Shown here piece after piece: positions 55,771-64,000 of a DNA stretch of 64,000 nucleotides. How positions within the stretch are numbered: the first letter of the stretch is position 1; each line of letters starts with the position of its first letter. The stretch is from assembly GCA_961205875.1 (NCBI GenBank), contig OY540821.1:8618001-8682000 (forward strand), written 5' to 3'. The stretch comes from Sialis fuliginosa (taxonomy: Eukaryota; Arthropoda; Insecta; Megaloptera; Sialidae). Below the pieces are notes generated by a model that saw only the letters and a program-made list of their open reading frames with translations, did not search any database and had not been told where the DNA came from. A program made the translations under genes and the position numbers.

Positions 55771-56932
55771 TAGTAGAATCACGATATAATTAACGCCATT
55801 TTAACAGACAAAAATCATTGGTGCATTTTTCAAAATGTTTGTTATTTAAATACGAAAAAAATTGAAAATTTCGGATATACAATACAACTTTTCAGGTATA
55901 GTTTTAATTAAAAAGAATTGATCAAGTACGGAATATAGGGAAATCAATGATATTTTTGATGCATGCAAATATTTGGCGTGCTGTTAATATTTACAAAAAA
56001 ATACATTTTTTTCATTCAATTTGATACTTTTTCCAATAGTTTTAAATTTCTTTTTCTTTGGTATTAAATATCAAAATCGGTTGTAGAGTTTTTTTTTTGA
56101 GAATTAGATAAATCTGAAATATAAAAATTCATAATTATTGCTTAGAGAAAATCTCATTAAATTTAAATTAAGTTACAAAATTTAAATTATGTTTAATCCA
56201 ATATCTTGAAAAGCGAAACGGCGTATTTTTTATTAGAGGACATTCAAGAAAATCAATATACAGAATAGATTTTAAAAATGTCCAAACTTTAGCAATTCAA
56301 ACTTTTTCTCGTTTTCAATAAATATCAAAGTTACCAAATAAGGCTTGTTTTTTTAAATAAGTTTTTTTTTTTTATCAGGTGATCATTCAAGTAACCTCAT
56401 TCTTCAAATTTATGTACGTCGTATTCAAAACGAATTTATAATTCATATTTCAATTTAAAAAATACATATTTTTTATTTATTTGTTTTTTAATTAAAAGAA
56501 AACTCACATTTATTTGTTTTTGTATAGAATTTCTTATTGTGCATTTCTGGAAATCTAAATATATATTATCTTCTTTACATATTATTATCATAAATAATCC
56601 ACTTTTTATTAGAGAAGATGAAAACAATTTTTAGTTTTTTTTTTTTTAACATTAATATTTAAAAAAAGTCGAAATTTAATTATCATTTTTTGTACGGCTA
56701 AATAAATAAATATACATAATTGAGTATTGTAAAGCCATAGAAATTTAGTAGAATTCAAGATGTTGATGGAAATATCATTATACCTTTCCCTGTATTTTCA
56801 TTGCGTCTGTATGTATATAATTTTCGTCTGGGGAAAAGATCTTACAACCGGAAATAGATGTTTATACTTGTGAAAGTTGTAGAGAATATTATTATCTATA
56901 TGATGAATTTTAAGGAAGTAATTTTTAAATAA
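55771..56932. other. AT-rich DNA, no gene seen
   Basis: 56750-56830 is a weak relative of the 43160 family (GATGTTGATGGAAATATC). Nothing else supported. Confidence 0.4.
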
Positions 56933-57995
56933 GGGTAGGGTAGTGCAGGAGTGCACACTTTCGCTGTTTCAGTCTATGGGACTAAAGAAAAAGATTTCAG
57001 AGAGGATGTTATAGTTTATTTATTATCTTAGGTAATCTAGCTACCCAAAAAAAACATATTAATTAATTTATAAGTTACGTTTTAGGAGCTATTAAAAATA
57101 TTGAAAGCCGCCTGAATGCGCACTCTTGCACTACTCATGAGGACAATAGTGCACATTACTTACAAACGTCATATTTGTAGTAACCACGCTGTGCATTTCT
57201 CATGCCATCAGTATCTGCAAGAAATACATTATATCCAGTTTTCTACGATTGGTTCCTTGAAGATTTCTGAGCAAGTTTCTAGCTTATGTAGTTTATGAGA
57301 TATTTTGCTTTGACTGAAAAGGACGTACGGACGGACGACAAAGTGAAATTAATAGGGTTTCTTCGGAACCCTTATAAGCAAAGTAAACTTACAAAACGAA
57401 ATGTTGGACAAGAGTGCGCGCGCACTCTTGCACTATTCTGACCATAGACATAGAGAATGGACCAGGCATCTGACTCCAACACAGAACCGTGTCAAAAGAA
57501 AGAGATAGAAACAGATTTGGAATAACTGTGTAACTCTATGTCTATGTTCCAAACTACACTGCATCTCTCTCTCCTTTTTTGAACAGATGTTACACCATTG
57601 AGTTAATACAGAATGCACTGTCCATTCTCTATGTCTATGATTCTGACCAAAAAACTTTGAAACGTCACTAGTGACATATATTGAAAGGGATGCTCAAATC
57701 ACTCGAACAACAATTAATTCGATAGTAAAATAAACAGGAAAAAGTAGCTTACCTTTCTAATCTTTAATACAATCCTGTTTATAAAAATTCTAAATATTAC
57801 ATCGTAGTGGTCAAAATCACTTTTTTTAAATTTAAATCTCTGTAAATGACTATAAAAACACATAGAAATTTTTTTCGGTGTACTTGTCATGACAGGAGAT
57901 TTGACAACTGAAGCTAGCCGTAAAACACTGCTTTGTGATTGGATAATGGCTCTGCGTACTCTTGTACACCGCGCATTCTTGCACCACCCTACCCT
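56933..57995. mobile_element. composite element with GGGTAGGGTRGTGCA ends
   Basis: Left end GGGTAGGGTAGTGCAGGAGT, right end ATTCTTGCACCACCCTACCC, inverted repeats of about 20 bp. Inside, the motif GTGCAAGAGTGCGC recurs in both orientations: GCGCACTCTTGCACTA at about 57117 and 57419, and reversed at 57409. Outer flanks are TA-rich (AATAA; TATATC), so TA duplication is likely but not certain. It contains the nested 197-bp insertion at 57443-57639. No reliable ORF: a frame at 57714-58022 (minus) crosses the terminus. Confidence 0.75.
57443..57639. mobile_element. 197-bp nested element, 8-bp target duplication
   Basis: Ends CATAGACATAGAGAATGGAC and GTCCATTCTCTATGTCTATG are perfect 20-bp inverted repeats. 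ATTCTGAC precedes it (57435-57442) and follows it (57640-57647) exactly. A third copy of the tip, CTCTATGTCTATG, lies inside at 57534. An 8-bp duplication points to hAT- or P-type integration. It is far too small for a gene. Confidence 0.93.
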
Positions 57996-58975
57996 ATATC
58001 TTGGTTCATAACAAAAACCCAATTAATTTTTACTAAATTCAAAAAAAATTATTTTTTATTCATTTCTTTATATTTCATTTCACCATTATTTTCATATATT
58101 TTTTTTAAATTAACACTTACTAGGTACAATAAAAAAACGAAAAGAAAATTTGAGCAAATACGTATATTTATATAATTTATTCACCGACCAAAATTAATTA
58201 ATTTTTTCCATCTTCTTTATTTCTCAATCAGGTGGAAATGAAATGCGATAATTATTTGATTCAAAAAGGTTTTTTTTTTAAAGGGTATTATTTTTTTTTG
58301 TTTCACTAGAATAAAATTCAATCAAATAATGGTCTTTTAAAACACGTTTTACAGCAAAACAATTTAATCACAAAGTCTACCTCAAATTGATCACAGTTCA
58401 CTGTTTTATTTCTCAGACCATAGGCGGCGCTGTTTCTTTTAGATAGAGGATATATTTTAAATTTCCTAACTGTTCTTATTCTTCATAATTATTATTATGT
58501 TCATAAGATTGTCTATTTATTTTTATTTATGTTTTTAATACAAATTCTAAGACGAGATTTGGTGTTTCCTGGGAGTTTGAAAATATAATTTTACACGATT
58601 TTCACAATAATTACTGAACGGATTTTATTTCGCTTTTCACTTATGGATAGGTTTATGTATATAATATTTTGTGTAAATTTCACGAAGTCAGAAAAAAAAT
58701 TCGTGTGTTTTGGGCATGTTGGGTGGGCGTGTCGGGTGATCATTGAATATTTTAGGTGACTATGGTTTTAAGATATTAATCCGGGTAACACTGGGTCCAA
58801 TACGCTAGTCGTTAATATATTTGATCTCACATTGGATTACGTCTTAAATCTATAAATTAACTGCCGCACAGTTGACCTATGGCGATCGGCGCCACTGTAT
58901 CAAACAGATGGCACGCGGGCCATAAAAAAACACTCACGTTTGAAAATCTTGAATCACGTTTACGTCTCACGCGCT
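57996..58975. other. AT-rich DNA, then GC-richer flank of a candidate exon
   Basis: 58550-58812 looks like a retroposon end: TTACTGAACGGATTTTATTT, GGTGGGCGTGTCGGGTGATC, CCGGGTAACACTGGGTCCAA, TACGCTAGT. 58865-58925 is GC-rich with AGATGGCACGCGGGCCAT and CCATAAAAAAAC, possibly promoter or 5' leader of the next exon. Confidence 0.45.
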
Positions 58976-59059
58976 ATGGGAACTGTAGAATGTGTTGTAG
59001 TAGTAGAGGAGACGTGGGAAATGTTCGACAAGGCTAAATGGACTTGGCTGATAATGCAG
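58976..59059 (+). CDS. candidate first coding exon, 28 codons to a GT donor
   Basis: From ATG 58976 the frame reads MGTVECVVVVEETWEMFDKA, then KWTWLIMQ, and meets CAG|GTGCGG at 59059/59060 in phase 0. After this the frame continues only through poly-T intron-like DNA. Codons are GC-balanced (GTGTTGTAGTAGTAGAGGAG, GACGTGGGAAATGTTCG) in sharp contrast to the downstream side. The frame is open upstream to 58940 (ILNHVYVSRA), so an internal exon without its own ATG is possible. I do not recognise the protein: acidic, Trp-rich, hydrophobic start. Exon-like composition plus donor make it better than chance, but no homology supports it. Confidence 0.35.
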
Positions 59060-59230
59060 GTGCGGTTTTTTTGTATTCTTCTGGATTTTTTTTTTAAATG
59101 TTATTCAATCTGGACAAGTGTTTCGATATATTGGTTCTTGAAAACTATGTTGCAGATCCTTTTACACAAATAAAATTTAATCAATTATAAGGTATTGGAA
59201 TTTATTTACTTTTTTGTTTGAATTCGTATT
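59060..59230. other. possible start of an intron
   Basis: Begins GTGCGGTTTTTTTG after the candidate exon; AT-rich, no feature. Confidence 0.3.
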
Positions 59231-59500
59231 TTTAACAGTGGAGGTTCTCAATTCGACAATATATTTTTTTATGTATGTTCGGGCATAACTCCGACCAATA
59301 TATACCAATTTGGTCGATTTTTTGTTTGTTTGAAAGAGTATACTCCTGAGGTGGTCCCATATAAATTTATCAGAATCTGACCATGAACTAAACGACATAA
59401 AAGAAACCATAAAAATACTAAAAAGTGTATAATAATAATTAAAAACAGTTTTAGAAATCGGTTCCAAGTCAATAAAAAACGTTTTAAGAAATAAAAAAAT
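59231..59500 (+). repeat. AACCGACTTC repeat copy, 5' end lost
   Basis: AACAGTGGAGGTTCTCAATT, GTTCGGGCATAACTCC, GAGGTGGTCCCATATAAATT, GAAATCGGTTCCAAGTCAAT, AAAAAACGTTTTAAG. Matches 28791-29106 in order. Confidence 0.7.
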
Positions 59501-59784
59501 AAAAAGTTGTTTTATTTTGTTTGCTGAATGGACAGACAGGTAGACAAACGAACCAACATATATTTTAAATATTCTAAAGATCTTGAGACGCTAATGCAAC
59601 AAATTTGAAAAGTTTCTTTATACCTTTGTAAAGTTAACGAAGTTTTTGTATAATACAAAAAGACACTACAGTTCAAAAGATTATAGTTAAGTACAAGATA
59701 TAATTATTAAAATTAAGTTTTGTTCATTTGAAAATTTTATTCTTAAACTATTGTCCAGTAGCTAACAAAAATGTGTTTGTTAAC
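59501..59784. other. AT-rich DNA, no gene seen
   Basis: No supported feature. Confidence 0.35.
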
Positions 59785-60258
59785 AAACACTTTCAACGGG
59801 TTATTAATTCTATATTATCTATGGATTTGTTTTAGAATTTAGATCAGTGATACTTTAACTTATTATAACACAGTAGGTGACTCTAGCCGAACGAGATCAT
59901 TTTCATAATATCAGCACTGTTTAAATACTGTCGGTGTTTACTTACCGCGCGTGCGGTAAACTTGTCAAATACTTGAAAGTGCTTACACAAGGCTTCCGCG
60001 GTGATCTTGATATGGATCTTGGCTTCTGGGTGTAAGCCGCATCGATTTGGTCGTGTTATCGGCCAACGTTTTATCACACATTGCAGTTCGACATCTTCAG
60101 GGCTCTTCTAAGCACTTTTATAAGATCCCTGAAGATATCCACTGCAATTTGTGATGAAACGTTGGTCGATAACACGACCAAACCGACGCGGCTTGCACCC
60201 AGAAACCAAGATCCATACTTGAAAGTGCTTGTTAGCTCCTTTATAATACCGGACATAA
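59785..60258 (-). mobile_element. MITE, TGTCCGGTATTATAAAG family, interrupted by a hairpin insertion
   Basis: Reverse of 28098-28416: ACACTTTCAACGGGTTATTA, TATCTATGGATTTGTTTTAG, GATACTTTAACTTATTATAA, ACTGTCGGTGTTTACTTAC, GTGCGGTAAACTTGTCAA, then, after the insertion, TGAAAGTGCTTGTTAGCTCC and TTTATAATACCGGACA. The far (left) tip is eroded. It is split at 59985-60214. Confidence 0.85.
59985..60214. mobile_element. 230-bp hairpin insertion with 16-bp target duplication
   Basis: It is flanked by identical ATACTTGAAAGTGCTT at 59969-59984 and 60215-60230, both part of the host MITE. Two arms of about 95 bp are inverted: GGATCTTGGCTTCTGGGTG, TTTGGTCGTGTTATCGGCC and AACGTTTTATCACACATTGC (60015-60108) against GCAATTTGTGATGAAACGTT, GGTCGATAACACGACCAAA and CACCCAGAAACCAAGATCC (60150-60214). 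A long duplication and inverted partial copies fit target-primed reverse transcription, e.g. a Penelope-like or LINE fragment. The minus frame RWPITRPNRCGLHPEAKIH looks like a coding trace but is too short to assign. Confidence 0.8.
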
Positions 60259-60519
60259 TTAAATGTAAATTTAATATTCTGGTGGAGGCGCTGGGTAATT
60301 TGTACTGTCTGAAAACATGTAATAAAATAAGTTAAGACCTTACAATTTACTGGTATTATATCGAGAGGCATGTTTTTAAAAGCTATTCCATCTGAATATA
60401 CAGAATGTTCAAATAGAAACATTACGAATTTTTTATTTTGTAAATTATGATGCTTACAAGAAAACTTTTAAGACAATAGTTACTTGTCAAACACTTTATG
60501 AAATTCCAATTATTTCATA
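60259..60519. other. unassigned DNA
   Basis: 60272-60330 has an acceptor-like GTTTTCAG on the minus strand before ACAGTACAAATTACCCAGCG, but no donor or continued frame. Probably repeat-derived. Confidence 0.3.
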
Positions 60520-60592
60520 TAGATTTGATACCCCATTTAAAAGTGTTCTTTAGCTAACAAATTAATTATTTATTTTGTAATACCAGACATTT
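60520..60592 (-). mobile_element. solitary terminus of the TGTCCGGTATTATAAAG family
   Basis: GATACCCCATTTAAAAGTG, TTCTTTAGCTAACAAATTAA, TTTGTAATACCAGACAT: one inverted-repeat arm without the body. Confidence 0.75.
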
Positions 60593-62364
60593 ACAGAAAT
60601 TTCCAGATGTTATGTTTTCAATTGGACACACAGTATATAAAGTAACAACTCTTACAATAATAAGCCTTCTCGTTCTCGGTCACGTGTGGTAAACGAAATC
60701 ACTTTTATTTTGATATACCAACCAATTTCCTATTAAAGAAAATATTTTTTTTTAAGTTAGAATGAATTAGTGCTTCGAGTTTTAAATAAAAAACGTTCTT
60801 ATTATAATATCATTTGCAAAATATCATGTTGCAAAGGTTGTAAAAGTTTGAATACCACTGAATTAGTCAATGATGTAGAATTTCGACACCTCCATTTAAT
60901 TTTTTTATTTAACATGAATTTTAGCTTCAAATTTTAAATAAACAATGTTCCTATTGTATTATTAGCTATAAGTATTGGCAAATGTTGCAAAAGATTTGAT
61001 ACCACTGGTATCAATCAATGAAGTAGCGTCTCTACACCTCAATTTAATTTTCTTTGTAAAACAAACTTATTTACAAGTAAATTACTTGAAAAATTGTGAG
61101 TAATCGTTTTCCGTCTACGAATTATTCACGACGTTTAAATTCTAATAAACTAAAATATGTTAATTTAAAATCTCGCAGCTTAAAACGGTAGTTAAAAGCT
61201 TATGTATAAAATAAACTTATTGCAGAAAATCAGTTAAAAAGCAGGGCTAGGTATTATTTATTTTATTTATTTTCATTTTGCAAGTTCCATACCTTGAAAT
61301 TTTTTTATTTGAATAGAAAAGTACTTCATTGTTAGAAAATGTTTTCAAACATGAATCACAGACGGAAAAAAGGATAATTCCATTTCGTTTAGTTTACCCC
61401 ACTCCACTCCCCCTTCGTAAATAACCAATTTTAATAATAGCTTGCAAGGGTATATAAAATATAAAGGATATATTTTTTTATAAAAGTAAATAAAAAATTT
61501 AAAAAGGTATTTAAGATCTTGAGTTTCTGTATGTTGTATCTTAACCTAAGAACTTTCCTATACAGATATAAATAAATCGTTATATCGTTAATTAATAATA
61601 ATTTATCAATTTTTACTTACATTTTAGAGATTAGCCATTATTTTTGAAGTGGTGTAGGTCCAATTTTGAAATAAATTTTATATTTTTTAAATTATGTGTC
61701 TGTTATATCAGTTTTTTACATAAAACTACGCGGTGTTAGGGGGTAACCTCGGGAGCACGAATGTAACGATATATGTCACACTTTGAAAGTTTATATCTCT
61801 AGAAATAATAATCGTAGAACAATAAATAAAATACGAATAGATACAATTAAAGTTTATAATAAACATTAACATTAAATAGAGTAGCTAGCATACAATAGTT
61901 AAAGTAATTTTCGTAGGATTTTGTACATATATATTATATATTCTATATAATAATAAAAATTGTCAATGTAGTTCTCCTTTATTAGCTAAGATATATTTGC
62001 TACTGAGTCTCTATACTACAATATTTTTTTATATTTTCTACCAATAATTCTTGACAGCATTTCTCATTACAAAATAAAAATATCCGCATGAAAAAGACGA
62101 CAGTAATGTCACTAGAATTAATAAACAAAAAAGCCAAGACCCTTGGGAAACTTTGAAGACAATGTACAAGTCAGCATTTGATGTAGAGGTGACTCAGTGG
62201 CGTAGATATAATATTTAAAACCGTATAAATTATAGTATATAAAAAAGTGCTGTTTATTTTCTAACTTTCTTATACGACCATATGTATAAAATACACAAAA
62301 AAAAATTGTATTGGGACAAGATAATCCTTGTTTATAGAATAAACTCTTAATCTAACTATATTAT
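60593..62364. other. AT-rich DNA, no gene seen
   Basis: 60770-60850 and 60915-61040 share a diverged direct repeat (AATAAAAAACGTTC / AATAAACAATGTTC, then GCAAA-GTTGCAAAAG, ATACCACTG). No coding signal. Confidence 0.4.
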
Positions 62365-62717
62365 TGGGAGCGTTTACGTCTGACCAAAAAACGGAACAAC
62401 GAGCTTTGATTGGTTGATTCATGGAATTTCTGGTGGAATGTACCAGAAATTAAAATAATTTCATTTTTTAAGCGTGTAAGGAAGTGAGGAAGAAGTAGCT
62501 AGAAAGAGATAGAAACTAGTGACCAGGCTAACCAAAGAACTTTTATGTTCACTTCATGTTGAGCGTTTCTGTCAGAACACTAGTTTCTATCTCTTTCTGG
62601 TTACTTCTTTCTCACTTCCTTACACGCTTAAAAAATGGTACATTCCACCAGAAATTCCATGAATCAACTAATCAAAACTCGTTATTCACTGTTTTTGATC
62701 AGTCGTGAACGTGACCA
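62365..62717. mobile_element. 350-bp foldback element
   Basis: Left arm TGGGAGCGTTTACGTCTGAC, GAGCTTTGATTGGTTGATTC, ATGGAATTTCTGGTGGAATG, TTTTTTAAGCGTGTAAGGAA, AGAAAGAGATAGAAACTAGT; right arm the exact reverse order, ACTAGTTTCTATCTCTTTCT to GTCGTGAACGTGACCA. Arms are about 150 bp with a loop of about 60 bp (62520-62580). The target duplication is unclear (TTA or ATT possible). No gene. Confidence 0.88.
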
Positions 62718-63382
62718 TTACTTCTCTTTAAAACAATATTGTCATGAGAAAAAAAACAAATTACCTATTTGTTTTGAACAATATTTGATATTTGCGCGGC
62801 TCAGAAAATAAAATATTGATAACGATAGTTACCTAGAGGTAACTATTGGTAGTATCGGCCCAGATAAAACGAAAAATCGCCGAGGTTTATACCCAGAACC
62901 CAGTATTTATATCAGTAAAAGTTTATTAAAAATCTTGAACTTAAATTTGTTATCGCAAATAAATATCAGATCTAATAATTCAAAATTATCGAAATAAAAA
63001 AATTACCAGAAGTTAAAACAGTTCAAAATATATTAGTTGGAGGTAACTTTAAATCCTTGGAGACTGTTTTTTAATGAAATTGCGGGTAAAAGATCAAAAA
63101 AATACTTTTTTTTATAAGTCAGAAGAAATTTATTGATTTTTTATTAGCTTCTTAGCTACCTACGCCACTGACGCTGGTACGAGGTAACACGTAGATGATG
63201 TAATTGAATAAAAACACTTTTCTAAAGTAAATTTAATTATTGGCGTACTTCGCAAATGTATGCATATAATTTTATTTTTAAATATTCTGTGAGGTTAACC
63301 GCAAAATGATAGGAAATTTCAGATACACTAAGAAATGAGATTATTTGTAGTAACATGATTTGGTTATAGTTAACAATATATA
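62718..63382. other. AT-rich DNA, no gene seen
   Basis: CCTAGAGGTAACTATTGG near 62832 is a small palindromic patch. No other feature. Confidence 0.35.
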
Positions 63383-63633
63383 AGGTACTGGATCGTACTC
63401 CAGTGTTGGATTCTTGTTTAATTAAACGTACTAAATTAGCTATTACTGAATCATATAATAGACACTTAACAGCTTAATTTGATGACAATCAGTCAATGGG
63501 TGTTAAAATGGTGGACATTTAAATTAATTATTAGTGTAATCTTTTTATTAATTATTATATTATCATAGCATCTGTTTTAAATTGTTTACAATTTTACGAT
63601 TCTTTATTTTATAACTTGTGTGTCTTTGTATAT
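63383..63633 (-). mobile_element. MITE, AGGTACTGGCACC family, left half only
   Basis: AGGTACTGGATCGTACTCCA after TA, then AGACACTTAACAGCTTAATT, GATGACAATCAGTCAATGGG, AAAATGGTGGACATTTAAAT, TTACGATTCTTTATTTTATA, ending at about 63633 (GTGTGTCTTTGTA). The rest of the element is absent. Confidence 0.8.
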
Positions 63634-64000
63634 TGGAGTCATATAACCGGAATTTTTTATTGAATAAAACAATCTCTCCCTACAGCGATTTTATGATTTT
63701 AAAATGTTTTAGGGATCAAGTGAGTTTGTGGAAAAATATATTTACGGCAACAATCCGAAAAAGCAAAAATCAGTCCAGAAAAATCTTAATCACTTTTTTG
63801 TTTCAATATATATGGGAAGTATATATATACAAACAATTAAAAGGACATTAAATACCCTACAATTTGAGATAAACAAAATTGCTCTACGATGGTTTGGCCA
63901 AAGATGGCACGTCAATCAATTTTTTTTTAAATATAAGTTTTGACGGTAATTTTGAATATTTTTATACAAATTTATTTCATAAAGACATACAAAGATACAT
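63634..64000. other. AT-rich DNA to the window end
   Basis: A 71-77 codon frame at 63618-63943 (LFRDQ..., RWFGQRW) is AT-biased and overlaps a second frame of similar length. No family resemblance that I can support. Confidence 0.3.

Noticed and set aside
57714-58022. 102-codon minus ORF starting MGFCYEPRYRVGWCKNARCT
   Set aside because: It begins outside the transposon terminus at 57995 and runs through it into AT-rich DNA; best read as chance.
59883-60422. Overlapping 60-104 codon frames around the hairpin insertion
   Set aside because: Inverted arms create mirrored open frames; they cross insertion boundaries and share no family signature that I can defend.

Overview
The window looks like nuclear DNA from an arthropod, most likely an insect. 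It is very AT-rich and almost free of long open frames, and it is packed with short inverted-repeat transposons, retroposon fragments and tandem repeats. The one unambiguous protein-coding piece is an intron-flanked exon of an animal rhodopsin-type receptor. I see no rRNA, tRNA, CRISPR array, operon or bacterial-style gene. Species and order cannot be fixed from this sequence alone.

Genes. On the minus strand, 10142-10321 is a clean 60-codon internal exon of a class A G-protein-coupled receptor: end of TM3 with Asp-Arg-Tyr, second intracellular loop, and TM4. It has good splice sites at both ends. No other exon of that gene is recognisable, so most of the window may be giant intron or flank. 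Three weaker coding candidates lie on the plus strand: a terminal exon at 36658-36759 with acceptor, stop and AATAAA; a first-exon-like piece at 58976-59059 ending at a GT donor; and a signal-peptide-like ORF at 16882-17079. A broken hAT transposase C-terminus lies at 2791-3045 (minus).

Layout. 1-3.3 kb: a 184-bp satellite array (10.5 copies) beside the hAT relic. 3.3-9.2 kb: AT-rich DNA with scattered repeat copies. 9.2-10.3 kb: a TA-flanked foldback element with a second element nested in it at TTAA, then the receptor exon. 11-27 kb: dispersed repeat pairs, a retroposon copy and a foldback MITE. 27.3-28.4 kb: another nested pair. 30.2-34.2 kb: a small hAT element with perfect 8-bp duplications, an element carrying dispersed 13-mers, and an inverted 166-bp variant of the satellite. 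35-48 kb: several copies of a MITE family starting AGGTACTGGCACC, plus foldbacks. 49.3-53.5 kb: the most striking object, a 4.26-kb element bounded by CACTGAGAAAAA inverted repeats and TA dinucleotides. It contains a 147-bp tandem repeat and about 139 copies of an 18-bp minisatellite. 53.5-64 kb: more MITE copies, a composite element with a nested 197-bp insertion, a hairpin insertion with 16-bp duplications, and a 350-bp foldback.

How it fits together. The window is a transposon graveyard inside or between long-intron genes. Several insertions sit in one arm of an older palindromic element, so the other arm preserves the empty target site and the order of events can be read directly. The two tandem arrays are much more homogeneous than the surrounding relics and so look younger or homogenised. 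Boundaries marked approximate were judged by eye from repeat comparison within the window.
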